Both the position numbers and the translations under genes were made by a program. The notes under the pieces were generated by a model that did not search any database, was not told where the DNA came from, and worked only from the letters and a program-made list of their open reading frames with translations. A stretch of 58,519 nt of DNA from Caecitellus pseudoparvulus (taxonomy: Eukaryota; Bigyra: Bicosoecida), in assembly GCA_965644315.1 (NCBI GenBank), contig CBFFRQ010000208.1, positions 1-58,519 on the forward strand. The letters are read 5' to 3'. Positions within the stretch are counted from its first letter, which is position 1. Every line of letters starts with the position of its first letter. Positions 9,501 to 19,800 of the stretch are shown here, piece by piece.

Positions 9501-10931
9501 AATGTTCAGCTCATTGCCACCCATGTGCAAGCCAGTCAGCGTGGTGTTCGCGCTGAGTGCTTGAGACAGGGCCAAGCCGTGTGACAGGCGCAAACCAGCG
9601 TGCCCTATGTTTAAGTGCTTCAGTGATTTTGCCCCTGCGAGAAAGTCAGCCAGGGTCAGAATGCCTACGTTGGAAGCAGAGGACGCGAGAGAGTTGTGGC
9701 TGAGATCCAGCGTCGCTACCTGAGTGTCAGCCAGCGCCCGAATCAACAACGCGGTGCCAGTGGGGCTAAAGGAGTTCCAGCCCACGTCGAGCTCCAGTTG
9801 GGCAGCCTTTCGTGCTGCTATGGCGGCGTTGTCCTCTGGGAGGGTACCTGCTGCGGTGCCATCGTCTGAGTCGGCGATGCCGACGGCGCTCACCGTGTGC
9901 ATGACGTCCGCGGAGGCGATGTGCCCAGCGCCGGCCGAGGCAGGAAGGCTGCGAAGCGCATCCAGCGAAGCCTCGGCAGCGGCGCGCCCAATGAGAAGGC
10001 TTGTAAGCTCCATGGAAACGCAGTCTGGAAGGGAGTTCCTTCTCAGCACCAGCCGTCGGAGGTGCTTGGAGCGCTGCAGCGCCCGCACGACTCGCGCCGA
10101 CCCTGCTGGCGAGAGGCTGCATGATTCCAGAGACAGACTGTGCAGGTGTTCTGCGCCTTTAAGTCCAGAGCACAAGTGCTTGATTGAGGGCGGGGACATC
10201 CGGCAGAAGCTCAAGTCCACTGCCAGAAGTGGCGTCCACGTGACTGCCCGCAGTGTCCCAACAAGGCCACTCCCCAACCGGCTCCCCCGAAGTGAGAGCT
10301 CCTCCAATTCTTCCATGCGCTCCAGTGCGGAGCTAAGAGATGGAGCCCTGTGATGGCCCAGGGATGCTCCGCCCACGGAGAACGCTGTCACGGCCTGCCT
10401 CACAACGCCAGCTGGCAGGGGAGGCAGGCCGCCTTGAACGCAGCTGTGCAGGTACGCCACCTTTGCTGATTTGGTCGAGTGTGAATCAGAAAACCCTGCG
10501 TAGCGTCGAATTTCATGGTACATGCTGTGAAACTGGCTCGCTCGCTTGTGTGGAGAGCCGTGGAGCCCGCGAGGCGTCTTGCCTGGCCGAACCAGCGTGC
10601 GCTGTTCAACCGACAAGACTTGATCCACGGATGCGTCATGGGGGGACGAGACCCCATGCAAGAAGTGCTTGTCATCCATTGGACCCGCCAAGGGCTTCTT
10701 TCCGCGTGGTCCCATTGCGTGCGTTGTCCTCGGCGTGGTGGGCTGAGGCAGTCCCTTCATGCGCGCGGCAGGCAAGGACGAAGCCACTGCAGCGATGCCT
10801 GCGACAGCATCCTCAAAGTCGCTGTCTTCCGAGTCATCAGACTTGCTGCTAGACTGTGCCGTGTCCTCCGTGATGATAGGGGGCGGGCGATACCCGGCAG
10901 CAGATTGCCGCCAACGTTCGGAGTCACTCAT
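6576..10931 (-). CDS. Large LRR protein with carbohydrate-binding-like module and C-terminal EF-hands
   Basis: An uninterrupted frame of 1451 residues from the ATG at 10931 (MSDSERW). The frame stays open further upstream, but that part runs into the next gene's tail and looks non-coding. Order: acidic/Ser-rich N-terminus; ribonuclease-inhibitor-type leucine-rich repeats (about 210-520, units such as LEELSLRGSRLGSGL and LKHLNIGHAGL); a stretch with SFDNW and FFFCFIVDG resembling the AMPK/CBM48 glycogen-binding fold (about 690-750); a basic Ser-rich linker; a helical region with Trp-rich segments; and two C-terminal EF-hands (DEDESGLLSPEE, DSDGDGEISFNE). I do not recognise a named orthologue. 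A Ca2+-responsive scaffold, possibly flagellar, is inference. Confidence 0.7.
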   Translation of the reverse strand: MSDSERWRQSAAGYRPPPIITEDTAQSSSKSDDSEDSDFEDAVAGIAAVASSLPAARMKGLPQPTTPRTTHAMGPRGKKPLAGPMDDKHFLHGVSSPHDASVDQVLSVEQRTLVRPGKTPRGLHGSPHKRASQFHSMYHEIRRYAGFSDSHSTKSAKVAYLHSCVQGGLPPLPAGVVRQAVTAFSVGGASLGHHRAPSLSSALERMEELEELSLRGSRLGSGLVGTLRAVTWTPLLAVDLSFCRMSPPSIKHLCSGLKGAEHLHSLSLESCSLSPAGSARVVRALQRSKHLRRLVLRRNSLPDCVSMELTSLLIGRAAAEASLDALRSLPASAGAGHIASADVMHTVSAVGIADSDDGTAAGTLPEDNAAIAARKAAQLELDVGWNSFSPTGTALLIRALADTQVATLDLSHNSLASSASNVGILTLADFLAGAKSLKHLNIGHAGLRLSHGLALSQALSANTTLTGLHMGGNELNIDARGFVIPAFIDHPSSDSLNREATDLLLRSFLRASAVPGLEASDDSRPATAGGGEGAAAAGRKKHTAHSSQRKPLEEKLAEEARTQEHRPILIMDGKVTLHPAITRWFEACAASMGHDSLSASELAIVHSNENHTLLGSKTGCSGDVEELIKACKGRLTVRAEAMLRALGKISAGIAESRCHCWACGCWRPFTFKYQAPVSGPVARQHVMLVTSFDNWVPQLMQPLETGSTFTLDRMVPSRAFFFCFIVDGKLRAGMDMSVVLAASKYDRSAGSSVSRVLEHLSSQGDSQSKGYLPAGVDFLNMMQSPLSQLQRAVRTHRKAAAAGQAGSSISVSAASALAEAGPHQVMTMRHQYAKGAMRRQWAAMESQGKASTSRSRIHRSDSGWGKLSRSRSKLAVLSESPHRRRSTRTQPRARRVSMVALASSIASPLASPAAGTAGSSSAGRSELSQASRQHAQDRTRQEPISSFLPQKPGTLLASYEGGAILPRQGGDDLVGGYKARIKWSVDNSIFKGAAQAAAELTKRSVNSDFSAIGSRLQALLKSEAAVEAVKAVVEANYAVIVSMFKFYCLAGAGRGGAKDFFNVSWGGMRQLVADGAICSSAAESRTDVSPADTDRVFIASDIKAETGKNNPYRALCRHEFIEAMVRLSLLLFPDFKGTTRGAEALEACLAQHLRPACRYDRLVVDEGFRETTLWTEEVDLTIKQYLPLLKKLYGRFQCPPVIDCASKAYDGMDMISWIHLLELSGILGSEGGGLQVSEHDAKVAFNWSKGLVEDEQAASSSHRVLTLLEFFEAQARMAMLLLQDPAFAGVPFLTAFIEVLELTTALVDETSESYLDAATTRALRQRSSALSLRRAGIPVREEAGRSSSVTQRLAAAAAAGSPDGAVHLTDDLEEPEQDDTSFLGQLADLRAAFHEADEDESGLLSPEETLRLLFDGGVPEHKALAIMEFMDSDGDGEISFNEFMTACAQLV

Positions 10932-11220
10932 GCGGAAATTGACACAAGGACAACAATGGTGCAGCACTTGAAAGCAAGCCTTCACGTGGGCCCATTGGAG
11001 AGTTCTATGGTTTGTGATTCCAAGTTGCTGCATCAGTTCACTGGCGGTTTGAATTCTTGATGCACCGAATGCACTGTGCTGTAATGTCTTGCCGCGCAGG
11101 GTAGTCGTCCTCCGAGAAGCAGGGCAGGACTTTGCCTCTTGACTGAGCTCACCAAGTGGGACCTGACCCAGCTGCTGGAAACGTGCTGCACGTTGGGAAT
11201 GCCGGGAGGGTGGTAGAGGC

Positions 11221-13535
11221 CTACGGTGACAGGAGCTGTTCAGAAAGGTCTCCGGAGTGCTGGCTGCCAGCTGTATCACTGCCCGAAGCCGAGCTGTGCC
11301 CATCTTCTGAGGCGGTCCCGCCTTCCGTTTCTTCCTCACCACTGCGGTCTTCGACTTCAACTGCAAGGTCTGAGACGCTGCTGGCGCGGGGGGGCGACGG
11401 TGCTTCCACGTCTCCACCTGCTGGCTGGGCGGGCTCATGCACGCCTTCCAGGAGCTGAGCGACCGCTGCTGGGGCGACTCCATCATGGGCCGCCAGACTC
11501 CCATGCGGCTGCTCATGCTCATCTAGGGGAGAGTGCGGGTGGGCTGGCCCAGCGTTGCTTTCTGCAGCAGCTTGGCCCGCCGCTTCCTCCAGCGTCTTGT
11601 TCGCAGTTTCATGCTTCAAGGACGCTGCTGCTGCGACTGCCAGCAGGCAGAAGCCGCCAAAAATGGCAGCTGCAGCTTCGATGTGCCCGCTCGTGACAAG
11701 CGTCTGGCCAATGAAGGGCGCCACCATGCCGCCGATTCGCGCGAAAGAATTGGCGAGGCCGAAACCCGTCGTTCGCAGGTGTGTCGGGTAAACTTCTGGG
11801 GTGTACGTGTAGGTGACCAAGAACACCCCCAGCGCTGCACCTCGCCCAATGAAGAGGATGGCCGTGCGCAAGAATCCCGTTTGGAAGGGAATGATGAGGA
11901 AGAAGGCCACACCTGCAGCTGCGAACATGACAGCTTGCAGCCACTTGCGCCCAAGGCCTGAGAAGTCAATGGCCCAAGCTGCGATGAAGGTGCCGGGCAG
12001 CTCTGAGGCTGACTGAATGAGGAGGTCGATGAAGTCTCCCGTCTGCAGACTGCTGTGACTGCCGTGGCAGAGTCCCTCCTCGTGGTCCGACAGGCTTAGC
12101 GCGCTGCCGAGGAGAACAATGCCGTAGTAGCAGATGGCGTTGCATAGCCACAGCACCCAGAGGGCCGCTGTGAGCCTCGCCATGTCGCTTGTCGCAAAGA
12201 GGGCGTGCAGCCCTCCGAAGAAGCCCTTGGTGCAAGTCCCTACTTGGGCAAACGCATCGGAAAGAGCAGCGCAGCAGCCCCTCGGTGTTCCGTCGTGCCT
12301 GGGGGAGGCGTCTGCCGACTCGGACGTCAAGGCCGTCGAATGCAGCGCCGTGCGTTCAGTGGACGTGTCAGCAGCGGGTGCCTGTGGCTCTTCGTGTGGG
12401 GTCGCTCCATGGGTGATGAGGGCAGCCAGGTCCCCCTTTGCCTGTCCCTGCTCTGGCCGCGGTGCCGGTGCCTGCGGTGCCGCAAAGGGGATGAGCGTGA
12501 CGCCCATGAGGTCTGGGCGTCCGTTTGTGAGGAGCATGTGGTCCAGGAGTGCCTCTGCCTCCTGCACCCGGCCCACACTGAGCAGGTAACGCGGGGACTC
12601 CTTGCCGTAGAAGTAGAAGATGACGACGAACAGCGCTAGGGGCGTGGAAGAGATGACCAGCAGCCACCTCCACCCCAACACTGGCAAGATGGCAAAGGCC
12701 AGGCCCGCCTGCACAATGCTGCCCAGCGCCCACCAGATGCCGTCAATGATGACGCCCCACATGCCACGTGTGTTGGAGGGGATGTACTCCATGAACAGCG
12801 AGAAGGCGACGGGGATGCCGCCGATGCCAAGGCCCATGATGCCACGGGCTGCCAACATCCCGGCAATGTCCAAGGTCGCAGCTGAGCCAAGTGCAGAGAG
12901 CAGCACGAGAGTGCTGGCACCCAGGATGACCGCCTTGCGTCCATACTCGTCAGCGAGGTACCCCCACACCGCGGCGCCACTGTGCAGTGGGCAAAGGCCA
13001 AGAGTGTGGGGGAAGGCGGACGGCACAAAGGTGGCCGGCGGGCAGGCGAGGCCCAACCATCACTCACAGCATCATGCCCAAGAAGACCATGGTGGTCAGG
13101 AGGCCTTCCTGTGCGGATGAGATGCCCCAGTCACACGTCAACTCTGGGCCGAGGAAGGACAGCTGCGAAGGCAGGAAGGTGCGAGGAGTGCGACAATAGG
13201 GACACCAGTAATTTCCGCCAGTGCTTTCATTCAGAGCATGCCACCGCACGCAGCCGGCGCTGGGCAGCACAAGCTGCCCTCAACTGATCCGTGCTGCAGT
13301 GCACTTGACGCAAGGCCGCAAGCCGGGACACAGCTCAGCCGACGCAGGCTTGCTGACGCACAATCATGACTTCCATACTGTCTGCAATCCATGCAAGTCC
13401 CAACATCCCGAGGAGTTGGAACTGGAAGCGGCCAAATCCGCCTTCATCGATGATCGCAGCAACAGTGGCTGGCTCCCGCTTTGCAGGCCGTCCCGTCGTC
13501 TCAAGGGACGTGCTGCCGTACGCTGCGGACGCCAT
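11221..13535 (-). CDS. Major facilitator transporter, SV2/SVOP or organic-cation type
   Basis: Minus-strand exons 13362-13535, 13068-13162 and 11221-12979 (introns 199 and 88 nt, GT-AG, phases 0 and 2) give 675 residues from MASAAYG. The first transmembrane part ends DSMEVMI and continues LSFLGPELTCDW, as in SVOP-like carriers. The signature GYLADEYGRKAVIL after TM2 is the MFS A-motif, and ESPRYLL after TM6 is the sugar/organic-cation PESPRYL motif. About 12 hydrophobic segments are visible, with a roughly 90-residue cytosolic loop between TM6 and TM7. A Ser/Glu/Asp-rich C-terminal tail of about 130 residues lacks hydrophobic stretches. Substrate unknown; a small organic ion or metabolite is likely. 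It lies at the plasma or an endomembrane. Confidence 0.85.
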
Positions 13536-13853
13536 GGTGCTCCCGGGGTGTCTTGTGGCAATGTGCTTGGCTGTGTGTGTATTTGCCTGCCCACGTGCTC
13601 AAGCGGTGCGCTGTGCCGTTCAGCAGCCTGTGCGCAGCTCTGGCGTTGGCTGCAGCATTCCGCAAGAACGCCTGCAAGCCTAGACTGTGAAGCATGCTGG
13701 TGCACGCGAGACTGACCTATGTGTTTTGAGCGAGAACTTGCGATGAAAGTGGGGCAATGGCTGCTGTCCGGCTGCTATGGTGGGCCGGAGGGGGGGTGCA
13801 GGGCCCTAGGTTTCGCCAGAGCGCTCTGGTTCAGCACCAGTAGCGCAGCAGGT
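13536..13853. other. Intergenic, MFS 5' side to TMEM94 3' end
   Basis: About 320 nt holding the MFS promoter and leader and, at its far end, the downstream flank of the next minus-strand gene. No feature recognised beyond short GT-rich runs. Confidence 0.45.
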
Positions 13854-16800
13854 CTAACGCGGTGAGTACATGCCCAGGCGAGTGTCAAAGTAGGCGCGGC
13901 GAGAGCGCTGATCAGTTTCATAGCTCGTGGCCTCTACGTCTTTGATCTGGATGAACAGGGCATTCCCCAGGCAAATGTGCCACGCGGCTGCCACAATCCA
14001 CAAGCCCCAAGGCGCCGCCAGTGGCCATACCAGGTGTGCCGCAGAGCTGGCGTCGCCCAACACGTCAGCAATGCTGAGATTGGTGCGGGCCACTTCAGAT
14101 CCGGCATAACTCAGGGCAAACGTCCCCTGCACCTCGACACAGGCCGCGTCAAAAGCAGCAAGCTGGACACGTACCAGCCCCTCCAGCGCCACTGCTCCCC
14201 ACACCAACACAAACGCCACTGCTGCGAGCCACAGCCTGTTCAACATGGGGGGCAGGTGCACGACTGGGTGGCCGCGGTAGACGAAGTGCGCCGAGGCGGT
14301 GCTGCCCCACAGCAGCAGCTGGGACAGGCCCACTGCAGTCGCGTACACCTGCCCGGCAAATGCAGGGCCGCCTGCGCCGCAAGTTGCCTGGTCCACCAAC
14401 AGCCACCCAGAAACGCGTGCACCAGCCAGTGGGAAGCCACTCCAGGCATGTGCAGGGCCTTGCAGCTGCAATGTGAAGGTGCCCGTCGACGAGGTGTTTA
14501 CCGCTCCAGGAAAGAAAGCCGCTGCTTTGGCCGCAGAAATGTGCATCCAGGACTGACTGGTGACAAGGCTGGCAGCGCTGGCATCGGTAGCGACCTGGAT
14601 GGGGCTGCGCAGGGAGTCCATGCAGACTGCGGCAGCTGTGATGGCCCACAGCACGCCAGGCAGCACCCCGCACAGCAGCAGGCCAACCCGGTGCCACCAC
14701 TTGGGCGGCAGGGGCGGCGCCGCCTGCAGTGACACGAGGCGGTCAGCCAGGGGCACGTCAGGACCCAGTCGCTCCCGGGGTGCCACGCCGTTCCACAGCA
14801 GCCCACGCAGCGGCAGACCAGTGGAGGGGGCGCTCTGCCCCGGCAAGGCCAGTGGGTGAGTCACCATGCCCGCCAGGGCGTCGTTTCGCTGTGCAATGCG
14901 CATGAGGGTGGCAGGGTTCGCCGGCTGGGCGTGGGCGCGAGCAGCATCGGTGGACACCTGCAAGATGGCGGCGCCTTCCTCGGGTGTGAGTGGGCCCACC
15001 CACGAAGGGTCTCGTTCCCACACGGGGACGTCCCGTTTGGGCGGTGTGCGGAACTTGGACATGCCTGGCGGCTCCAGCGGCGTGACCAGGAGGGCTGCAC
15101 CGATGGGAACCCCCAGGAACGCGCACAATGTCAGTAAGGTCCATGTGGGAAACAACGCCGCCCAGCCCAGAACAGCCGCAGCCAGCACGGCCACCGCACA
15201 GAGGCTCAGGCAGGCGATGCTCCACGCGGCTGCCTGCGTCCAATTCATGCGGGCTTGACGAGCCTCTGCAAGCAGTGGTTTCACGAGCAAGTGCTGCGTG
15301 GGGGTTGGGGGCAAGACGAAGGCCGAGTTCAAGCAGGAGAGGCTGGTGGCAAAGGCCAGCAGTGGGTTCACTGTGGCGTCATCGGGGCGGGGGCGGGGTT
15401 GAGGGGGGGCCAGCGCCACGCCCACGTCTGCCACGCCCTGCAACATGCTGCTGGCACGGCGCAGAGCACTGGTCAGAACCAGCACACTCTCGCCGTGCTC
15501 TTGCATGACGCGCACCATGCCTGCGATGGTGAGGGGGGTGCAGTCAGTCAGGATGGACACCAGCAGCGGCACGTTGTCCAGCGTGGCCAGGTGCTCCCTG
15601 ATCTCCGAAATGCCGTGGGGCAGCTGCGCCTTAGCATCCCAGCCTTGCACTGCTTCGTTGTACCCCGCTCGCACTTCTGCTGCCTGCGAGTCAGTTAGCA
15701 CTACCACCCCCCTGGCAGCCTGCTGCAGTGGCTGGGGGGCGTCGTCCTCTGAGCTGCTGCCGGCAGGCAGAGCGCGTCGCTTGCGGGAGCCAGCGAGGCT
15801 TTGCTGGGGCTCGTCAGTGTGCAGCACATCGTCGGCGTCGGCGTCATCTGCAAAAAACGCTGCGAGGGCGTCGGCGGCGTCCTCCTCCTCCTCCTCCTCG
15901 CCCTCCTGCGCGGCCGCGGACTGCCCCTCCTGTGCAGCCTGCAACTGCCGCTTCCGCACGATCTCCGTCAATGTCTCCTCCTTGGGTGCCCGGGCACCTG
16001 TGCGATCTCGCAGCGAAATGGCAGCATTCCACCCCGTCTCCAGGCCGAGCTTCTGTGCCAACGGGCGCACCTTGAAGTAGTTGCGGCTGGATGCGAAGAC
16101 GAAGCGGACGCCAGCGAAGGAGATGTCTGTGATCAGGCTCTGCATGCCCGAACGGGGCTGGTACCGCGCAGCCACCACGCCTGCAAGGACTTGCCCTGCT
16201 TGGATAGCGTGCAGGCGGGACTCCAGGTCACGAGGCGCGCCAGATGGTGCACACAGGCGAGGCACCGTGCGCTGCGTGGGCTGGCTGGAAAGAGGAGCTG
16301 CTGCAGCAGGAGCAGTCGGGTGTCGTGCCCCCCTCGCATTGCGAGCCTTGGGAGAGCGCAGGAGGAAGGTGGCCCGGGCGTGCCCAGTCAGCCCGATGTC
16401 AGTGGGAGGCCGCGCGGCTGCCTTGAGCAGGGCCTTGTCGCGCCCCGTCCCGCCCACAGCCGCTTGGCCTTCAAGAGCACGCACCATCGCTGCTTGCTGG
16501 CGGGAGACTGGGTCGTACGCAAGCGCGACGCAGAACATGTCTTCGCGCTGCCAGTGCGCACAGGTGTCCAGCACTGCAGCTTTGCGGGGCTGGGAGAACT
16601 CCCACAGCGCCGTGCCGTCCCAGTACTCACTGCACGCGTTCACGACGTGCTCCACGCTGCCCAGGGTGGCAATGTGGTAGCTAGAGTCCCTCGTGTCCCG
16701 CAGCACGGTGCTGATGAGGCTGGGCTTCAGCGCGGACGTGACGCGTGTGCAGGGCACGAGGGCGGGGTTGGCGGGCAGCAGAGGCCAGGCTGGCGAGGAG

Positions 16801-19800
16801 TTCTGCAGCACCGCCAGCTCATCCGCCTCCAAGCCGTCTTCTTGCACTGCCTCCAAGGCAGGCGCCCGCCCTGCGACGACAGAGTGGCGAGGCAGCGGCA
16901 GGGGCAACGTGTGCATCCTGCGCAGTCCCCGTGGTGGGCGGGCCGTGACGAGGGTGAACAGGTGCCGGGAGTGGGCAAAGGTGTCCAGGTCGTGTTGGTT
17001 GAAGCCCATCTCCCGGGCCAGGGCCAGCAGCCAGGGCCGGGAGGAAATGCCTTGCAGCGCCCGTGCAAGTCGCTGCACGCTTAGCTGGGCCGGCGTTGTG
17101 GCATCGGGGGCGTGTGTAGAGGGCGGCAAGGGGGGCTCCAGGGCTGCCGGCGATGCGGCCGATGTAAGGTGGGCAGGTGGTGCACGAGAGGTGGGTACGC
17201 CTGGGGATGTGTCGGCAGAGGAGGTGGGTGGGCCACCACCCCGGGATCTACCGTGCCTTGCGCCCGCCTTGCCCTCCTGCCACTCACCCGCGCCAGCACT
17301 TTCCCTGGAGCTGGTGCGCTGGCGGGAGGCAGATATGGCGGACAAAGCTGGAGAGACATCTGACGTGGACTTGCCGCCACCAGCGTTGTCGTAGTCACTT
17401 CCTGCATCTTCTGCTTGCAGCAAGGCCTCCAGGAATCCCGACTGATCAGACTCTTTGCGGCCTGGGGCTGCTTCAAGCGCTGCCCCACCATCCTTGCCGC
17501 TATGAGATTCCGACGGCAGCGGTGGAGGGGGCACCTCTTTCGGGGGAGGTGCGGTGGAAGGGCCAGAGGAAGCGGCAGCGGAGGGCGCCTCTCGTGGCTT
17601 GGCTGCATGCCGAGCGCGCCTGGATCCCTTCTTGAGAGCCTTGGCTTCCTCCTCGAGGGAAGGGGGCGCCGCACACCTCGCGCCAGCCAGTGCTGCCAGG
17701 CCGAGGGGCTTCAGCGCAGGCAAGTGCTGCTTCCAGCGGGTGTCTTCAAACCTCAACCCGTGTGGTGCGTCCTCGTCAGGCTGCACGTCCAGGATGAGTT
17801 GCTCCTGCCCGCCTCGCAGCAACAGGACGTGCTCTGCGGAAGGTGTGTCCTGGCACACCGCAGGCCTGTCCCCTGCGAGAAATGTCGTGGTGGAGCCGAG
17901 GCCTGTGAGGGCGCCAGCGGAGAGGAGGGGGGGCTGCACCCGCAGTTGCCCCAGCCCCACACGCTCGTTCTGCCATGCAAGCTGGCGGGCAAAGTACGCT
18001 GCAATGGGATTGGACGAGCAGCAGCAAAGATGCGGTGCATGGGGAGCACTCTCGTTCACATCACGCAGGGTTGGGAGGTGCTGGAAGGGGTGTGGCGCGC
18101 GGGCAGACACCACTGCTCCCAAGTACTTGGCGAGAAGGGACCACGGCACGAGGGTCCACATCTTGCCGTGTTTGGAATCCTTCAGTGGGTTCCACAGCCG
18201 GCTAATCGCCGGCCTGTACCTGCATGTGCGGAAGAGCAGGCGGTACCACCACTCAGACACGGGCGTGGTCCAGCCCTGCCACCGAGATGCACAGCCCGCA
18301 GTGCAGCGAGCGGCTAAAGAGGTTCGCGAGTGGCCCCCACACAACAGACACGGAGCGCACAGAATGGCCACAGCACAGGGCACATGGGTCACTGTGCGCG
18401 CGCTTTCATGCCGGTCGATTTCATGCTGGGCGGCAGTGCGAGGCTGGTCAATGGGGAGATGTGGGAGGCAGCACAAAACTGCCCGTGCCAGTGTGTGCAG
18501 CATGTCACAGCACTGAGGGGGTGCGATGCGGTCCATGCGCACAAGGTGGTGCAGGGGCAAAGCTGGCGTGCTGTGAGCACCTTGCCGCACTGCGCGGGTG
18601 CCTTGTTTGAAAGGAATGCCGCCGTCTGCCAGGAGTTGACCGGCGTGCACGGCCCAGTACTCGACGTGGACAGGGCGGCCAGTGCCATCCAGGCCACCCA
18701 CGCTGCTCTGCAGGCTCAAAGCCTGCACATACTTGCTGTTTGCAAGGCGAATGATGCCCGGGACGCTCCCTGCAGCCCCGTCGTCCAAGCTGCCCCCGTC
18801 GTCGTCGCCACCTGCGGTGCCCTTCTCAACAGTGATGAACCGAGCAGCCACGGACGGGGAAATGGGCAGCCCTCGTGTGCTACCTGAGGGACTGGGTGTG
18901 CCGCTGCGGGGAGCAGGGCCTTGGCGGCGCCAGCGCCGGCCCACGCAGACAGCGCAACAACGCAGCTCCCGCTCGCTAGCTGCAGCTCGCTGTAGCGCGG
19001 CAAAGTCAACCCCGCATTCCGAGGAATGGCGCAGCTGGGCTGCGTTTGTGGTGGTGTACGCCGATGCTCGGCGCGTCCAAGCCTGGTACTGCCGCCTGAC
19101 AGAGGTGATCTCCAGCAACGCGCACATGTGCGCAGTCAGGAGTGTCTCTGCGGTCGCTGTGAGCCATGGAGCCCAAATGACAGGGGACAGCGCGCACACA
19201 GTCATTGCAGGTACACAAGTTTCGGGCAGCCAGCCCGTGAATCCAGCCCCGCTAAACGTGCCGTCCGGGTGCCCACTCACTGCGCGGGCAAGCAACGCGC
19301 GCACTGAAGACAGCAGCAACGTCAAGCCCGCCAGGCACACCAGAGTGAAGTGCACCGCTGCAACAGTCGACCGCAGCTGCTGCATGAACAATGGCTCAGG
19401 CACAGGGGGCGCATGCAGCTCAGCACGCAGCAGCGCCAGCAGGGGGGTTTCCAGCACCAGCCACCTCCGTGAGTCTGCTGCCACTGTGAGAATGTCACGG
19501 GCAGCAACAGGCACCGAACGCGAGCGCGGCTGGTGTCTCTGCTGGGGATCAGGCTGCCGTGGTGCGGGAGGAGGCCCTTCAGGCTTGCGCTGCGCCCTGT
19601 TGGCCTTCACAGCGGCGGCCCACAAGTTGGGCACCTGCGTGCCGCCTCGCAAGCGCAGGGGGGGGTGCTTGGTCAGGTCGGGTGCGAAGGGGTCGTCCAA
19701 GCACACCACTTTTGCCGGTGTGGCAGCCCCTGCACTGAGCGTGATGACATCTCCCGCCACGAGCAAGTGGATGGGCAGGTGGACCCAGGATCCCCCTCGG

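Noticed and set aside
10932-11522. N-terminal extension of the LRR ORF to 11522
   Set aside because: Overlaps the end of the MFS gene and lacks protein character; ATG 10931 is better.
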